Positions 17,290-25,864 of a DNA stretch of 64,000 nucleotides are shown here, in pieces. The DNA is from an uncultured Arachnia sp. GTDB lineage: Bacteria; Actinomycetota; Actinomycetes; Propionibacteriales; Propionibacteriaceae. The stretch lies in assembly GCA_947493995.1 (NCBI GenBank), contig CANLTJ010000001.1, forward strand, positions 477,796-541,795. Reading direction: 5' to 3'. The notes beneath the pieces were generated by a model, which saw nothing but the letters and a program-made list of their open reading frames with translations, was not told the DNA's origin and ran no database searches. Both the position numbers and the translations under genes were made by a program. Positions within the stretch are counted from its first letter, which is position 1; every line of letters begins with the position of its first letter.

Positions 17290-17966
17290 CCAGACACCCC
17301 CGTCGGCTCCACTGGTTGCTGCTTCCCGGACTGGTGGCGGCAGCCCTGGTGATCGCCGCCGGCTCGTTGGCGCTGCAGCTCGTGTTCCTGTCCGCGGGCA
17401 ACTCGGCCTGGCAGGCGCTGGACAATGCTGGCGCCGAGCGCCAGTACTCACGCTCCATGGATTTCTCGGTTCTCAACAGGTGGATTCCCGTGCACAACCG
17501 CGGAGTCGCACGATTCGAGCAGTCCAGCTGGGACGCCGCCGCCGAGGATTTCCGGGAGGCAGCGTCCCTGGCCCCGGAGGAGCGACAGTGCACGGTCAGG
17601 CTGAATTGGGCGCTGGCACTTGAGCGCGGCGCCGACGCGCTGCGGGAAGCCGACGACGTGGCGGGAGCGTTGGTCCGCTACACGCAGGCGGAGGTCGTGC
17701 TGGCGGAAGCCACCTGCACCGACGATCCGGCACCGGATGGCGGCACACTCTCCGATGCCTGGAGCGAGGCGCGTCAGCGCGTCGAGGCGAAGAAGACCGA
17801 GGGGAATGCCACGTGGACACCCCCTGAGGAGTCCTCTGATGCGACGGACCCCAGCGGCGAACTGGACGAGCGCGCCAGGCAGGCACAGGAGGAACGGCAG
17901 AGGGCCCAGGAGCAGCAAACCGGCGACTCTCCCGCGGAGGGTGGCTCAGGTGAGCGCAATTGGTGA
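17286..17966 (+). CDS. TPR-like membrane protein closing MoxR module
   Basis: A 226-residue protein with one membrane helix at about residues 13-36. A helical TPR-like region follows (NRGVARFEQSSWDAAAEDFREAA, about 70-95, then LNWALALERGADAL). The tail is acidic and Gln/Arg-rich (RARQAQEERQRAQEQ). BatC/BatE proteins have TPRs and the same position. It overlaps the preceding vWA gene by 4 bases. Cobalamin riboswitch 2 begins about 25 bases after its stop, so transcription may or may not continue into run 2. Confidence 0.75.
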   Translation: MTRHPRRLHWLLLPGLVAAALVIAAGSLALQLVFLSAGNSAWQALDNAGAERQYSRSMDFSVLNRWIPVHNRGVARFEQSSWDAAAEDFREAASLAPEERQCTVRLNWALALERGADALREADDVAGALVRYTQAEVVLAEATCTDDPAPDGGTLSDAWSEARQRVEAKKTEGNATWTPPEESSDATDPSGELDERARQAQEERQRAQEQQTGDSPAEGGSGERNW

Positions 17967-17990
17967 CCCCGGGGACACGGAAGCGCCGCA

Positions 17991-18112
17991 TCGGTGTAGT
18001 GTCAGCGGTGTCCAGCAGTAGGGGAATACCGGTGCGAATCCGGAACTGACCCGCAACCGTGAAGATGAGACCTGAGAGGGCCTGCATCCAAGTCGGGATA
18101 CCTGCGCTGGAT
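17991..18112 (+). promoter_or_regulatory. Cobalamin riboswitch 2
   Basis: A second B12 element: GGGGAATACCGGTGCGAATC at 18021-18040, the near-invariant AACTGACCCGCAACCGTG at 18044-18061, and B12 box AAGTCGGGATACCTGC at 18090-18105. GGTGT pairing segments precede the core. The start codon of the next gene is TTG 18207, about 95 bases downstream. The element is closer to consensus than riboswitch 1. It should control the surface proteins and ECF transporter 2. Confidence 0.93.
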
Positions 18113-18206
18113 GAGTTCCATATCATCGTCGTGGTCTGCGATGGGTTCGGCGCAATCACCCTGCGCCCACACTGCACATAGCAGGCCTCCTGAACAAGGA
18201 GTCCCT

Positions 18207-19673
18207 TTGTCCCTTTTCAAGCGAACCGCCGCACTGTGTGCGGCGTTGCTCCTCACTCTCGGTCTCATGACCCCCCAGACGGCTCGCGCCGACACCCCCA
18301 CTGACAAGAGCATCACCGACGCCTCCACGTGGATCGCCGACAGGTGGGAGAACAACCGCAACCAGTTCTTTGCCGCGGGTACCGTCGCCGACGGGGTCAT
18401 CGCCCTCAGCGCCGCAAACCGGGAACCGGACACCGTCCGCTCCATGCTGACCACTTTGAAGAAGGACGGCCCCGGGTACTCGAACGGTCATGGCGACCGG
18501 TTGGCCAAGATGATCATGACCGCCGACATTGCCGGGCAGAACCCGCGCACATTCTTCGGTTGCGAGCGTGATCTCGTCGCGGACCTGCAGGCGATGGTCG
18601 AGGATCGTCCCTCCACGACCAAGGAGTACTGGGGCCCCTACCTCATCGCCATTGCCCTGACGCGAGCAGGCGAACAAGTTCCCGCATGGGTCATCGCAGA
18701 CATGGAGGAGAACCAGTCCGGGACCAGTGGCGGGTTCGGATACATGGAGGGTGGCACCTTCTTCGGCGATCCCGATTACACCGCCGTGGGTATCTCCGCC
18801 ATGAATCTCGTAAAAGGCAATGACAGGAACGCCGCAGACAGGGCGCGCGCCGAAGCCAGCATTGAAGCGGCAGTTCTTTGGTCCGCCGACGCGGTCAATC
18901 AGAAGCAGGACGGGGCTGGCAACTTCTACTGGGAGTCCGACTCCTCCGCCAACTCCACGGGCATGCTCGCGAGCGCGCTCGGTGAGGTGGGCGTCGAAAT
19001 TGAGTCGCCCGTTCGCTACCTGACCGCGCAGCAGAATCCCGACGGAGGCTGGCCGGGGATACACAACGGCACGAGATCCAATGTCATGGCCACCACCCAG
19101 GCCGTTCTCGGGGTGATCGGCGAAGGCTATGGCACTGCCCGCAGCAGCCAAGTCCCGGAGATGGAGGACTGCGGAGCAACCAGCCCCACAGAAACACCGA
19201 CTCCGCCGGTGAACCCCGCACCCCCCGTCAAGCCCACTCCCCCGAAGACCGTCTACAACACCCCCGGCTACCGCGTCGTCAATGGCCGCGAATGGCGCAC
19301 GACCTGTGAGCCGTACTCCCAGACCACCCGATGCACCGCCAACATCAAAGCAACGACAGTGTCACAGGTGGGTGGGCGCTTCGTGGTCACCAATGACTAC
19401 GTGTTCAACAACATGACCTACCTGCCGTCATCGCGCTCCCTGTGGCGGAACAATCCGCTGGGCGGGTACGGCAAGGTCAGGGCGAACGTGTCATGGACGG
19501 GAAGCGACGGACGCCAGTGGCGCACTGAGTGTGACACGGCTCTCACCGGGCGCGGCGGCTGCCGCAGTTTCGCCCAGGCCGATGTGATCGAGACCATTTC
19601 CCGGCCCGGCCAGACCAACCAGTACCGGTGGGTCACAAAGGAAATCTTTAACAACATGGTCCAGTTCTCCTGA
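18207..19673 (+). CDS. Secreted intrinsic-factor-like alpha/alpha-barrel protein with C-terminal 4-Cys domain
   Basis: Probable secreted corrinoid-binding protein. The TTG at 18207 follows AAGGAG by 7 bases and gives a signal peptide ending ARA (about residue 27). Residues 30-310 form helical-hairpin repeats of the prenyltransferase/terpene-cyclase barrel type (SGGFGYMEGG, FYWESDSSANSTGMLAS, GGWPGIHNGTRSNVMATTQA). This is the fold of the N-terminal half of intrinsic factor and transcobalamin. A Pro-rich linker precedes the 4-Cys domain at about 350-488 (RTTCEPYS, TYLPSSR, WRTECDTA, GGCRSF, FNNMVQFS), shared with the proteins at 2477 and 19716. It lacks a DUF4430-like domain, which its neighbours carry. 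First gene after riboswitch 2. Confidence 0.82.
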   Translation: MSLFKRTAALCAALLLTLGLMTPQTARADTPTDKSITDASTWIADRWENNRNQFFAAGTVADGVIALSAANREPDTVRSMLTTLKKDGPGYSNGHGDRLAKMIMTADIAGQNPRTFFGCERDLVADLQAMVEDRPSTTKEYWGPYLIAIALTRAGEQVPAWVIADMEENQSGTSGGFGYMEGGTFFGDPDYTAVGISAMNLVKGNDRNAADRARAEASIEAAVLWSADAVNQKQDGAGNFYWESDSSANSTGMLASALGEVGVEIESPVRYLTAQQNPDGGWPGIHNGTRSNVMATTQAVLGVIGEGYGTARSSQVPEMEDCGATSPTETPTPPVNPAPPVKPTPPKTVYNTPGYRVVNGREWRTTCEPYSQTTRCTANIKATTVSQVGGRFVVTNDYVFNNMTYLPSSRSLWRNNPLGGYGKVRANVSWTGSDGRQWRTECDTALTGRGGCRSFAQADVIETISRPGQTNQYRWVTKEIFNNMVQFS

Positions 19674-19715
19674 CCTGCCTCCCCCTTGACTCATACATTC
19701 ACAGAAGGATTCTTC

Positions 19716-21968
19716 ATGTCACGCACACAACGATGGCTCACGGGCGCCGCATCCGCCGCCCTGCTGATGGGACTGGCCGTCCCCGCCACTGGCCACGCCG
19801 ACACCGTCACGGAACCCACCAATCACGCGGGCGCCTGTGAGGGCGATTCGGGAGTCACGATGGTGATCGACTACCAGGGACTCGGGGGCGGCGCCGAAGT
19901 GCGCTGCTTCACCGGCGACCCAGCGGATGGAGTCGAGGCCCTCCGCGGCGCCGGCTTCACCTTCGAGGGCCCCGCACAATTCGCGGACAGCGCGGTCTGC
20001 CGCATCAATGGTCGTCCTGCAACCGACGAGACCATTCCACTCGACAACGATCCCACCTACACCGAGGACTGCGCCCAGTTCCCGCCTGCCAACGGCTACT
20101 GGTCCTACTGGCAGTCCAGTGACAGGGGCCAGGAATGGGACTTCTCGCAAATGGGGATAGCGGGTACCGACCCGGAACCCGGCGATTGGGAGGGCTGGTC
20201 CTTCTCCCTGAACGCAACCGCCTCAACGAATCCCGCACCGCGCACTGGCCTTGCCATGGCGCAGTACCGCAACCCCGGCAGCACGGGCGCTGCTGCACAG
20301 TGGATTGCGGATCAGTGGAATCCCGACACCACACAATTCGCTGCTGGACTCGCCGACAACATCTTGGCTCTGACCGCAGCCAAGGCTCATCCCGAGGTTG
20401 TCACCGAGATGGCCGAGGCCCTGGTGACAGCAGCGCCCGCCTACGTCACGAAGCCTGACTCCTTGGCCAAGGTACTGATCGCCCTGGATGCGGCGGGTCA
20501 GGACACCCAGTACTTCCTGAGTTGCGAGCGTGACCTGAGCGCTGAGCTCGATGCTTTCGTCGCAGCCAACGGGGCCAATCTCGATTCGTGGTGGGGGCCC
20601 CATCTCATCAGCATCGCCCTCAATCGAACGGGGAAACCGGTTCCCCAGAATGTGTTCGATCTTCTGATTGACCGTCAGAAGGACGACGGCAGCTTCGGAT
20701 TCGGCGACGACACCGGGCTGGCGATCTCAGCACTCGTGGGCATCAGCGAGAACGACGACAACAGCCAGGCCATGCGCGCTGAGGCAGATGCCGCCATAGA
20801 GGACGCCGTCGCGTGGGCTCAGGACCCGGCGAATCAGGAGCAGCAGGGTGACGGCTACTACTGGCCCTCGTTCTCACCGGCAAACTCCACCGGCATGCTC
20901 GCGGGCGCCCTGGCGGAGGCCGACGAGGCCGACGCCACCTATGACGTCGACATCGACATAGCGGGGGCTCAGGCCTTCATGCAGGCACAACAGGAACTCA
21001 CCGGAGTCGGCGCATGGTCCAACACGCTTGACGGCACCAACGCCAACCTCATGGCCACCACACAGGGCATCTTCGCAGTGGCGGGCACGGCCTACGGCAA
21101 GGCGTCATACGAGGTCGACCGTGTCACCACGGCATGCAGTGCTCCCACCTTCAGTAGGCAGCCCGCATCGGCCTCTGCCACCGTGGGCGAGACCGTCACG
21201 TTCACCGTCGCAGCCAATGGCAACCCTGAGCCCACCTACACGTGGGAACAGTTCATCGGGGGGACATGGACGACGATCAGCGGTGCGAACGAGGCGACGC
21301 TCAGCTTGGCTGACGTCGGCATCAACGACAACGGCACCCGGGTACGAGCCACTGCCACCAACAGCGTGGGCGCCACCACGTCCGATCCGGCAACTCTCAC
21401 GGTGACGGAAGTCGCGACTACACCGCCGGCCACTACACCGCCCGCGACCACGCCTCCGGCCACCACACCTCCAGCAACCACACCGCCGGCGACCACACCA
21501 CCGGTGACCACACCGCCCGTACCGCCCGCGCCGTCCTATCCTGCGGCCATCTACTCGACCCCGGGCTATCACGAGTTCAATGGGCGCGATTGGTTCACCA
21601 GCTGCGAGCCGTACTCCGTCACACAGCGGTGCCGCACTCTCATCCGGGCCACCACCGTGTCCGAGGTGAACGGCAAGTTCGTGACCAAACAGGGCTGGGC
21701 ATTGAACAACCTGACGTATCTCCCGTCATCACGTTCGAAGTGGACGAACAATCCGCTGGGCGCGTACGGCGAGGTCGGGGGCAATGTCACATGGACCGCT
21801 GACGGTCGCACGTGGCGCACTGAGTGTGACACCGCACTCACCGGCCGCGGCGGCTGCCGCACCTTTGCTGAAGCCAGGGTGATCGAGAGCATCACCAGGC
21901 CGGGCCGATCCACCCAGTACAGGTGGGTCACCAAGGAGATCCTGAACAACATCGTGCAGTTCTCCTGA
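19716..21968 (+). CDS. Large secreted cobalamin-binding-like protein: DUF4430-like, alpha/alpha barrel, Ig-like, 4-Cys domain
   Basis: Probable secreted or wall-associated corrinoid-binding protein of 750 residues. Order: signal peptide (1-29, ending GHA); DUF4430-like domain about 40-170 (VIDYQG, AVCRINGRP, NGYWSYWQ, WEGWSFSLN); alpha/alpha barrel about 188-468 (TGLAISALVG, YYWPSFSPANSTGMLAG, TNANLMATTQG). An Ig-like domain lies at about 477-568 (RQPASASATVGETVTF, NSVGATTSDPATL), then a TTPPAT repeat linker, then the 4-Cys domain at about 612-750. Human intrinsic factor has the same two folds in the opposite order. RBS AGAAGGA precedes ATG 19716. It follows the related gene by 42 bases and is likely co-transcribed. 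Confidence 0.83.
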   Translation: MSRTQRWLTGAASAALLMGLAVPATGHADTVTEPTNHAGACEGDSGVTMVIDYQGLGGGAEVRCFTGDPADGVEALRGAGFTFEGPAQFADSAVCRINGRPATDETIPLDNDPTYTEDCAQFPPANGYWSYWQSSDRGQEWDFSQMGIAGTDPEPGDWEGWSFSLNATASTNPAPRTGLAMAQYRNPGSTGAAAQWIADQWNPDTTQFAAGLADNILALTAAKAHPEVVTEMAEALVTAAPAYVTKPDSLAKVLIALDAAGQDTQYFLSCERDLSAELDAFVAANGANLDSWWGPHLISIALNRTGKPVPQNVFDLLIDRQKDDGSFGFGDDTGLAISALVGISENDDNSQAMRAEADAAIEDAVAWAQDPANQEQQGDGYYWPSFSPANSTGMLAGALAEADEADATYDVDIDIAGAQAFMQAQQELTGVGAWSNTLDGTNANLMATTQGIFAVAGTAYGKASYEVDRVTTACSAPTFSRQPASASATVGETVTFTVAANGNPEPTYTWEQFIGGTWTTISGANEATLSLADVGINDNGTRVRATATNSVGATTSDPATLTVTEVATTPPATTPPATTPPATTPPATTPPATTPPVTTPPVPPAPSYPAAIYSTPGYHEFNGRDWFTSCEPYSVTQRCRTLIRATTVSEVNGKFVTKQGWALNNLTYLPSSRSKWTNNPLGAYGEVGGNVTWTADGRTWRTECDTALTGRGGCRTFAEARVIESITRPGRSTQYRWVTKEILNNIVQFS
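21420..21525 (+). repeat. TTPPAT coding repeat linker
   Basis: About seven in-frame near-repeats of an ACACCGCCGGCCACT-like 15-18-base unit encode TTPPAT. It is a flexible, possibly O-glycosylated linker between the Ig-like and the 4-Cys domains. Confidence 0.8.
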
Positions 21969-22081
21969 GACGCACGCAACGACAGGATCACAACTCCATG
22001 TGAAGTTGAGTGGGAGCGCCTGTGACGCGTCGGCAGGCGTCCGTCGCAGCACCTACTCGATCATCACAGTTGTGCCGGGGG

Positions 22082-22112
22082 CCGGACTTCATTTGTCCGG
22101 TCTCCGGCATCA
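22082..22112 (+). other. Short hairpins before third surface-protein gene
   Basis: CCGGAC/GTCCGG (loop TTCATTT) at about 22082-22100 is a perfect 6-bp stem within a 165-base gap that shows no cobalamin riboswitch motifs. It could be an internal attenuator or a processing site between genes of run 2. Confidence 0.35.
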
Positions 22113-22133
22113 TCAACCGAAGGGGGCACTTTG

Positions 22134-22877
22134 ATGGCTGACACCACTCAGGGGTCCGCCATGGCCCGATGCGCCCAGGCCCGACGCCGGTTCTCACGGA
22201 TGAGCCTTTGCGTGATGGCTTTGGTGTTGTCAGTCTTCATGCTCCCCTTCACCTGGGCCAGTGCCGATGGCACCTATCAGCCTCCGCCTGCCGTGCCCAG
22301 CTCCAACGCCGTGGCAACATGTCTCGCCGCCGAGCAGGTATGGCTCCTGGTGCAAGACATCGACGGCGAGGTACTGGCCAACCAGTGCGTCGGAACCCCG
22401 TCCTCAGGAGAAGAAGCGCTCGCCAATGGAGGCATGCAGATCCGCTTCGGGAACGGGCGGCTGATCTGTTCGCTCTCCGGGCACCCGGAGCAGTGCCCCG
22501 CCACCTTCACAGGCTCCTACTGGAACTACCTCCACGGCGAGGCTGGCACACCGTACACCTACTCCCAGGAGGGTGCGGCAAACCGCACGCCGGGCCCCGG
22601 CACCATCGAGGCCTGGTGCTACAACGAACCCGACGAGGAGTCCTGCACACCCGAACTCCTCACCATCATCCGCGACGGCGAACAGATCACCGTGCCGGGA
22701 GCATCACCGGCCGATTACATCGATCCCGTCGTCACCTCCAACGAAGCCGTACCCGTCCCCGCCAGCACACCGTGGGCGTTGATCAGCACCGGAGTCCTGA
22801 TCGTGCTGGGTGCCCTCGTACTGCTCGGGTGGCGTCGTCGTAGCAGCCCCGTCGACGACCAGTTCGGCGGCAGATGA
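22134..22877 (+). CDS. Membrane-anchored DUF4430-like protein
   Basis: A 247-residue surface protein. A long signal peptide ends near residue 45 (VLSVFMLPFTWASA). The single DUF4430-like domain at about 58-165 aligns with that of the 19716 protein: VWLLVQDIDG, CVGTPSSGEEAL, LICSLSGHPEQCP, SYWNYLHGE, YTYSQEGAANRTPGPG, EAWCYN. A transmembrane helix (WALISTGVLIVLGALVLLGW) and a basic tail anchor it. It could be a corrinoid receptor handing substrate to the adjacent ECF transporter 2, similar to anchored partners of bacterial transcobalamin-like proteins. ATG 22134 follows AAGGGGG. The stop overlaps the region just before the EcfT start. Confidence 0.8.
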   Translation: MADTTQGSAMARCAQARRRFSRMSLCVMALVLSVFMLPFTWASADGTYQPPPAVPSSNAVATCLAAEQVWLLVQDIDGEVLANQCVGTPSSGEEALANGGMQIRFGNGRLICSLSGHPEQCPATFTGSYWNYLHGEAGTPYTYSQEGAANRTPGPGTIEAWCYNEPDEESCTPELLTIIRDGEQITVPGASPADYIDPVVTSNEAVPVPASTPWALISTGVLIVLGALVLLGWRRRSSPVDDQFGGR

Positions 22878-22878
22878 G

Positions 22879-24051
22879 ATGGCTCGCCTGATCCATCGCG
22901 TGGCCCCTCCGGCAACGGATACGACCACCCCTTCCCGACCACCGCTGCGGACCACACATCCGTGGGCGTGGTGGGTATGGGCGCTGTGTGCGGGGATCAC
23001 TGCCAGTCTTCTGCTGAATCCCTTGGTCCTCGCCCTGATCGTCGCAGCCCTCATCACCGTCGTCATTGCTCGACGCGGTGACGGCATCTGGGCGCGATCC
23101 CTGAAGTTCTACCTCCTGCTCGCCGCAGTCATCGTGGGGGGGCGCGTCCTGCTACGTCTGATCATCGGCGGGACGGCCACTGGAACCGTTCTGTTCCGCC
23201 TTCCCCAGGCCCAACTGCCTTCGTGGGCAGCCGGTATCCGGCTGGGTGGTCCGGTGACAGCGGAGGAGCTCGTGTGGGCCGCATCTGATGCGTTTCGGCT
23301 GGCGACCATTCTGCTCTGCGTCGGTGCCGCGAACTCGCTGGCTAACCCGCGTACCGCCCTGAAGTCGGTGCCTGCTGCGCTGCACGACATCTCCGTCGCC
23401 GTTGTCATCACACTGACGCTCCTTCCCCAGTTGATCGCATCCGCCCACCGAGTGCGGCGGGGTAGGCGTCTGCGGGGCAACGCCACGCGTGGGCTGCGGG
23501 GTCTCGGGGCCACGCTCGTCCCCGTCGTCGAGGACGCCGTCGAGGGATCCATGACGCTGGCATCGTCGATGGAGGCACGAGGCTACGGCCGGACTCGTGG
23601 GCAGCAGAAGGTGCCGCTCTCCACCACCGTTGTGCTGTTCGCAGCACTCGTCGCCATTCTGTTCGGGATTTTCGTCCTTCTCGGTGTGCCGGTATCGCAG
23701 GCCACCGTGCTGGGGCTGGCTCCGCAACGTTGGCTGGCGCTCGGACTCGTGGCATTGGGCGCGACGCTTGGCGGGCTCGGGTTGAGGAGTGCGGGTCACA
23801 GACTGTCGGTCACCCGGTACCGTCCGGCGCCGTGGGGGGTTCCCGAGAATCTGATCTGTGGCGCTGGGGTGCTGGCGGTGGCCGTCGGTCTGTGGCTGAC
23901 GAGCCCCTTCGGCTACCCCGATGCACTGAACCCTCCCCCATTCCCGCTGACGTGGCCTGCCCTGCCACTGCCAGCACTGCTGATACCGTTTCTGCTCGTG
24001 CTACCGGCCGCGCTGACTCCTCGACCCCGCCCCGCCGGAGCCCGGCCATGA
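22879..24051 (+). CDS. ECF transporter transmembrane subunit EcfT 2
   Basis: A 390-residue EcfT/CbiQ-family protein. An N-terminal helix pair lies at about residues 30-70, more helices follow, then the cytoplasmic coupling region. Both coupling motifs look intact: RRGRRLRGNATRG and SMEARGYGRTRG (consensus Ala-Arg-Gly). It anchors S component and ATPase of transporter 2. The start ATG 22879 lies one base after the previous stop, and its stop overlaps the EcfA start (ATGA). Confidence 0.88.
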   Translation: MARLIHRVAPPATDTTTPSRPPLRTTHPWAWWVWALCAGITASLLLNPLVLALIVAALITVVIARRGDGIWARSLKFYLLLAAVIVGGRVLLRLIIGGTATGTVLFRLPQAQLPSWAAGIRLGGPVTAEELVWAASDAFRLATILLCVGAANSLANPRTALKSVPAALHDISVAVVITLTLLPQLIASAHRVRRGRRLRGNATRGLRGLGATLVPVVEDAVEGSMTLASSMEARGYGRTRGQQKVPLSTTVVLFAALVAILFGIFVLLGVPVSQATVLGLAPQRWLALGLVALGATLGGLGLRSAGHRLSVTRYRPAPWGVPENLICGAGVLAVAVGLWLTSPFGYPDALNPPPFPLTWPALPLPALLIPFLLVLPAALTPRPRPAGARP

Positions 24052-25775
24052 TCCACTTCGACGGCGTGTCGATCACGCAGCCCGACGCATCGGAACCGAT
24101 CATCTCCGACGCCACATTCACCATCCCCGATGGCGACCTCTGCCTTGTCATGGGCCGCACCGGCACGGGGAAATCGACGCTGTTGGGCGCCGTCAACGGT
24201 CTCGTGCCCCACGCCTCCGGCGCGACTCTGGCCGGTGAGGTCACCGTCGCGAGCCGCTCCACGCGCACACACCGGCCACGCGATCTGGCCGATGTCGTCG
24301 GCTGGGTCGGCCAGAATCCTCTCGCCGGCTTCGTCACCGACGTTGTGGAGGATGAAGTGGCCTATGGCATGGAGCAGCTGGGGCTGTCGCCGTCGGTCAT
24401 GCGCAAGCGGGTCGAGGAGACGCTGGACCTGCTGGGGATTGCCGACCTGCGTCGTCGCCCCTTGGTCGAACTCTCGGGGGGACAGCAGCAGCGGGTCGCC
24501 ATCGCTTCGGTCCTGGCCGCACAGCCCCGCGTGCTGGTACTCGACGAGCCCACTTCAGCACTGGATCCGACAGCCGCCCAGGACGTGCTGGCAGCTATCA
24601 CCACGCTGGTTCACGACGTCGGTCTGACAGTCGTCCTCGCCGAGCATCGCCTGGAGCGGGTGATGCAGGAGGCTGACACCGCCTTGTGGTTGCCCGGCGA
24701 CGGACGGGTGGTCACCGGGCCCGCGGCAGATGTTCTGGCCATCGCCGACACCTCTCCACCCCTGGTGGAACTGGCTGCTGTGATGGGATGGGCCGAGATT
24801 CCGCTCAGCGTCCGCGCTGCCCGACGACGCATCCGTGACCGCGGCCCCCACATCAGCCTGCCCCCTGCACCCCAGTTGCGTGAAGCGCTGTCGTGGCGCG
24901 GCAACGGCGAACCGGTGGTTGCGGAGCTGCGGGGTCTTCGGGTCCGCTACCGCGAGGTCACGGCAGTCGACGGGGTGGACCTCGATCTGCACGGCGGCAC
25001 CACCGTCGCGCTGATGGGGCGCAACGGCTCGGGGAAGTCCTCGCTGCTGTGGGCGTTGCAGGGGGCGGTTGCGAGTTCCGGACGGATCCGGGTCAACGGC
25101 TCGGACCCGCGCAGAGTGGATGACGATGAAGCCCGTCGCCTCGTCAGCCTTGTCCCCCAGAGCCCTGCGGACCTGCTGTACCTGGCTGACGTCGATGCGG
25201 AATGCGCGCAGGCGGACAAGGAATCTGGCGTCCCCGAAGGCACGGCGCGAGCGATTCTGCAGCGCCTCGACGCGGACCTGCCGGGAGACAGGAATACACG
25301 GGATCTCTCCGAGGGGCAACGCCTAGCGCTGGTGCTGGCAATCCAACTAGCCGCCAGTCCCCGCATCGTGTGCCTCGACGAACCCACCCGGGGCCTCGAC
25401 TACGCCATGAAACACGAGCTGACTCGTATCATTGCCTCGATGGCGAGCGATGGCGCCTGCGTCGTCGTGTCCACCCACGACGTCGAATTCGCGGCGCAGA
25501 CTGCCCAGCGCACGATCGTCCTGGCCGAGGGCGAGGTGGTGGCCGATGGCACCACCCGAGCGGTGTGCAGTTCCTCGCCCAGCTTCGCCCCACAGGTCAC
25601 GAAGGTGTTCCATCCGAGCGCTGTCATGACTGTCGCCGAGGTCGTGCAAGCCAGCTCTGGCAACGCGAGTTCCTTCCCGGCGGAGACTACCGTCGGTGCC
25701 CTTCCCTTCTCCGAGGCCGATTCCCGCTCGCCGGTTGTCACGCGCAGATCACCTCGGCCCGGGGTGACATCATGA
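24048..25775 (+). CDS. ECF transporter double ATPase (EcfA fusion)
   Basis: A 575-residue fused pair of ABC ATPase domains that powers transporter 2. First domain: Walker A GRTGTGKST near residue 35, Q-loop WVGQNPLAGF, signature LSGGQQQR, Walker B VLVLDEPTSALDP, switch His in LAEHRLE. Second domain: Walker A GRNGSGKSS near 324, Q-loop LVPQSP, signature LSEGQRLAL, Walker B IVCLDEPTRGLD, switch His in STHDVEF. All catalytic residues are present, unlike the paralogue at 10647. It may serve both transporters; that is inference. The Ser/Pro-rich tail of about 50 residues is not part of the fold. Confidence 0.92.
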   Translation: MIHFDGVSITQPDASEPIISDATFTIPDGDLCLVMGRTGTGKSTLLGAVNGLVPHASGATLAGEVTVASRSTRTHRPRDLADVVGWVGQNPLAGFVTDVVEDEVAYGMEQLGLSPSVMRKRVEETLDLLGIADLRRRPLVELSGGQQQRVAIASVLAAQPRVLVLDEPTSALDPTAAQDVLAAITTLVHDVGLTVVLAEHRLERVMQEADTALWLPGDGRVVTGPAADVLAIADTSPPLVELAAVMGWAEIPLSVRAARRRIRDRGPHISLPPAPQLREALSWRGNGEPVVAELRGLRVRYREVTAVDGVDLDLHGGTTVALMGRNGSGKSSLLWALQGAVASSGRIRVNGSDPRRVDDDEARRLVSLVPQSPADLLYLADVDAECAQADKESGVPEGTARAILQRLDADLPGDRNTRDLSEGQRLALVLAIQLAASPRIVCLDEPTRGLDYAMKHELTRIIASMASDGACVVVSTHDVEFAAQTAQRTIVLAEGEVVADGTTRAVCSSSPSFAPQVTKVFHPSAVMTVAEVVQASSGNASSFPAETTVGALPFSEADSRSPVVTRRSPRPGVTS

Positions 25776-25864
25776 ATTCCCACACAGAGGACGGCATCAG
25801 AATTCTGTTCTACCTCACTTGTGGTTGCTTCCAGCGTTCTGTCACACAGGCGGTGATGCGATGA
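25772..25864 (+). CDS. Possible 30-residue coupling micro-ORF
   Basis: An ATG at 25772 overlaps the EcfA stop (ATGA) and the frame ends in a TGA at 25862-25864 that overlaps the next S component start (ATGA at 25861). The 30-residue product has two cysteines (LTCGCF) and no known family. Overlap at both ends suggests a translated link that couples EcfA and S component synthesis. The peptide itself may have no function. Coding is not proven. Confidence 0.4.
   Translation: MNSHTEDGIRILFYLTCGCFQRSVTQAVMR

Noticed and set aside
21969..22133. A third cobalamin riboswitch before the 22134 gene
   Set aside because: The gap lacks the GCTGACCCGCAAC and B12-box motifs; only a small hairpin is present.
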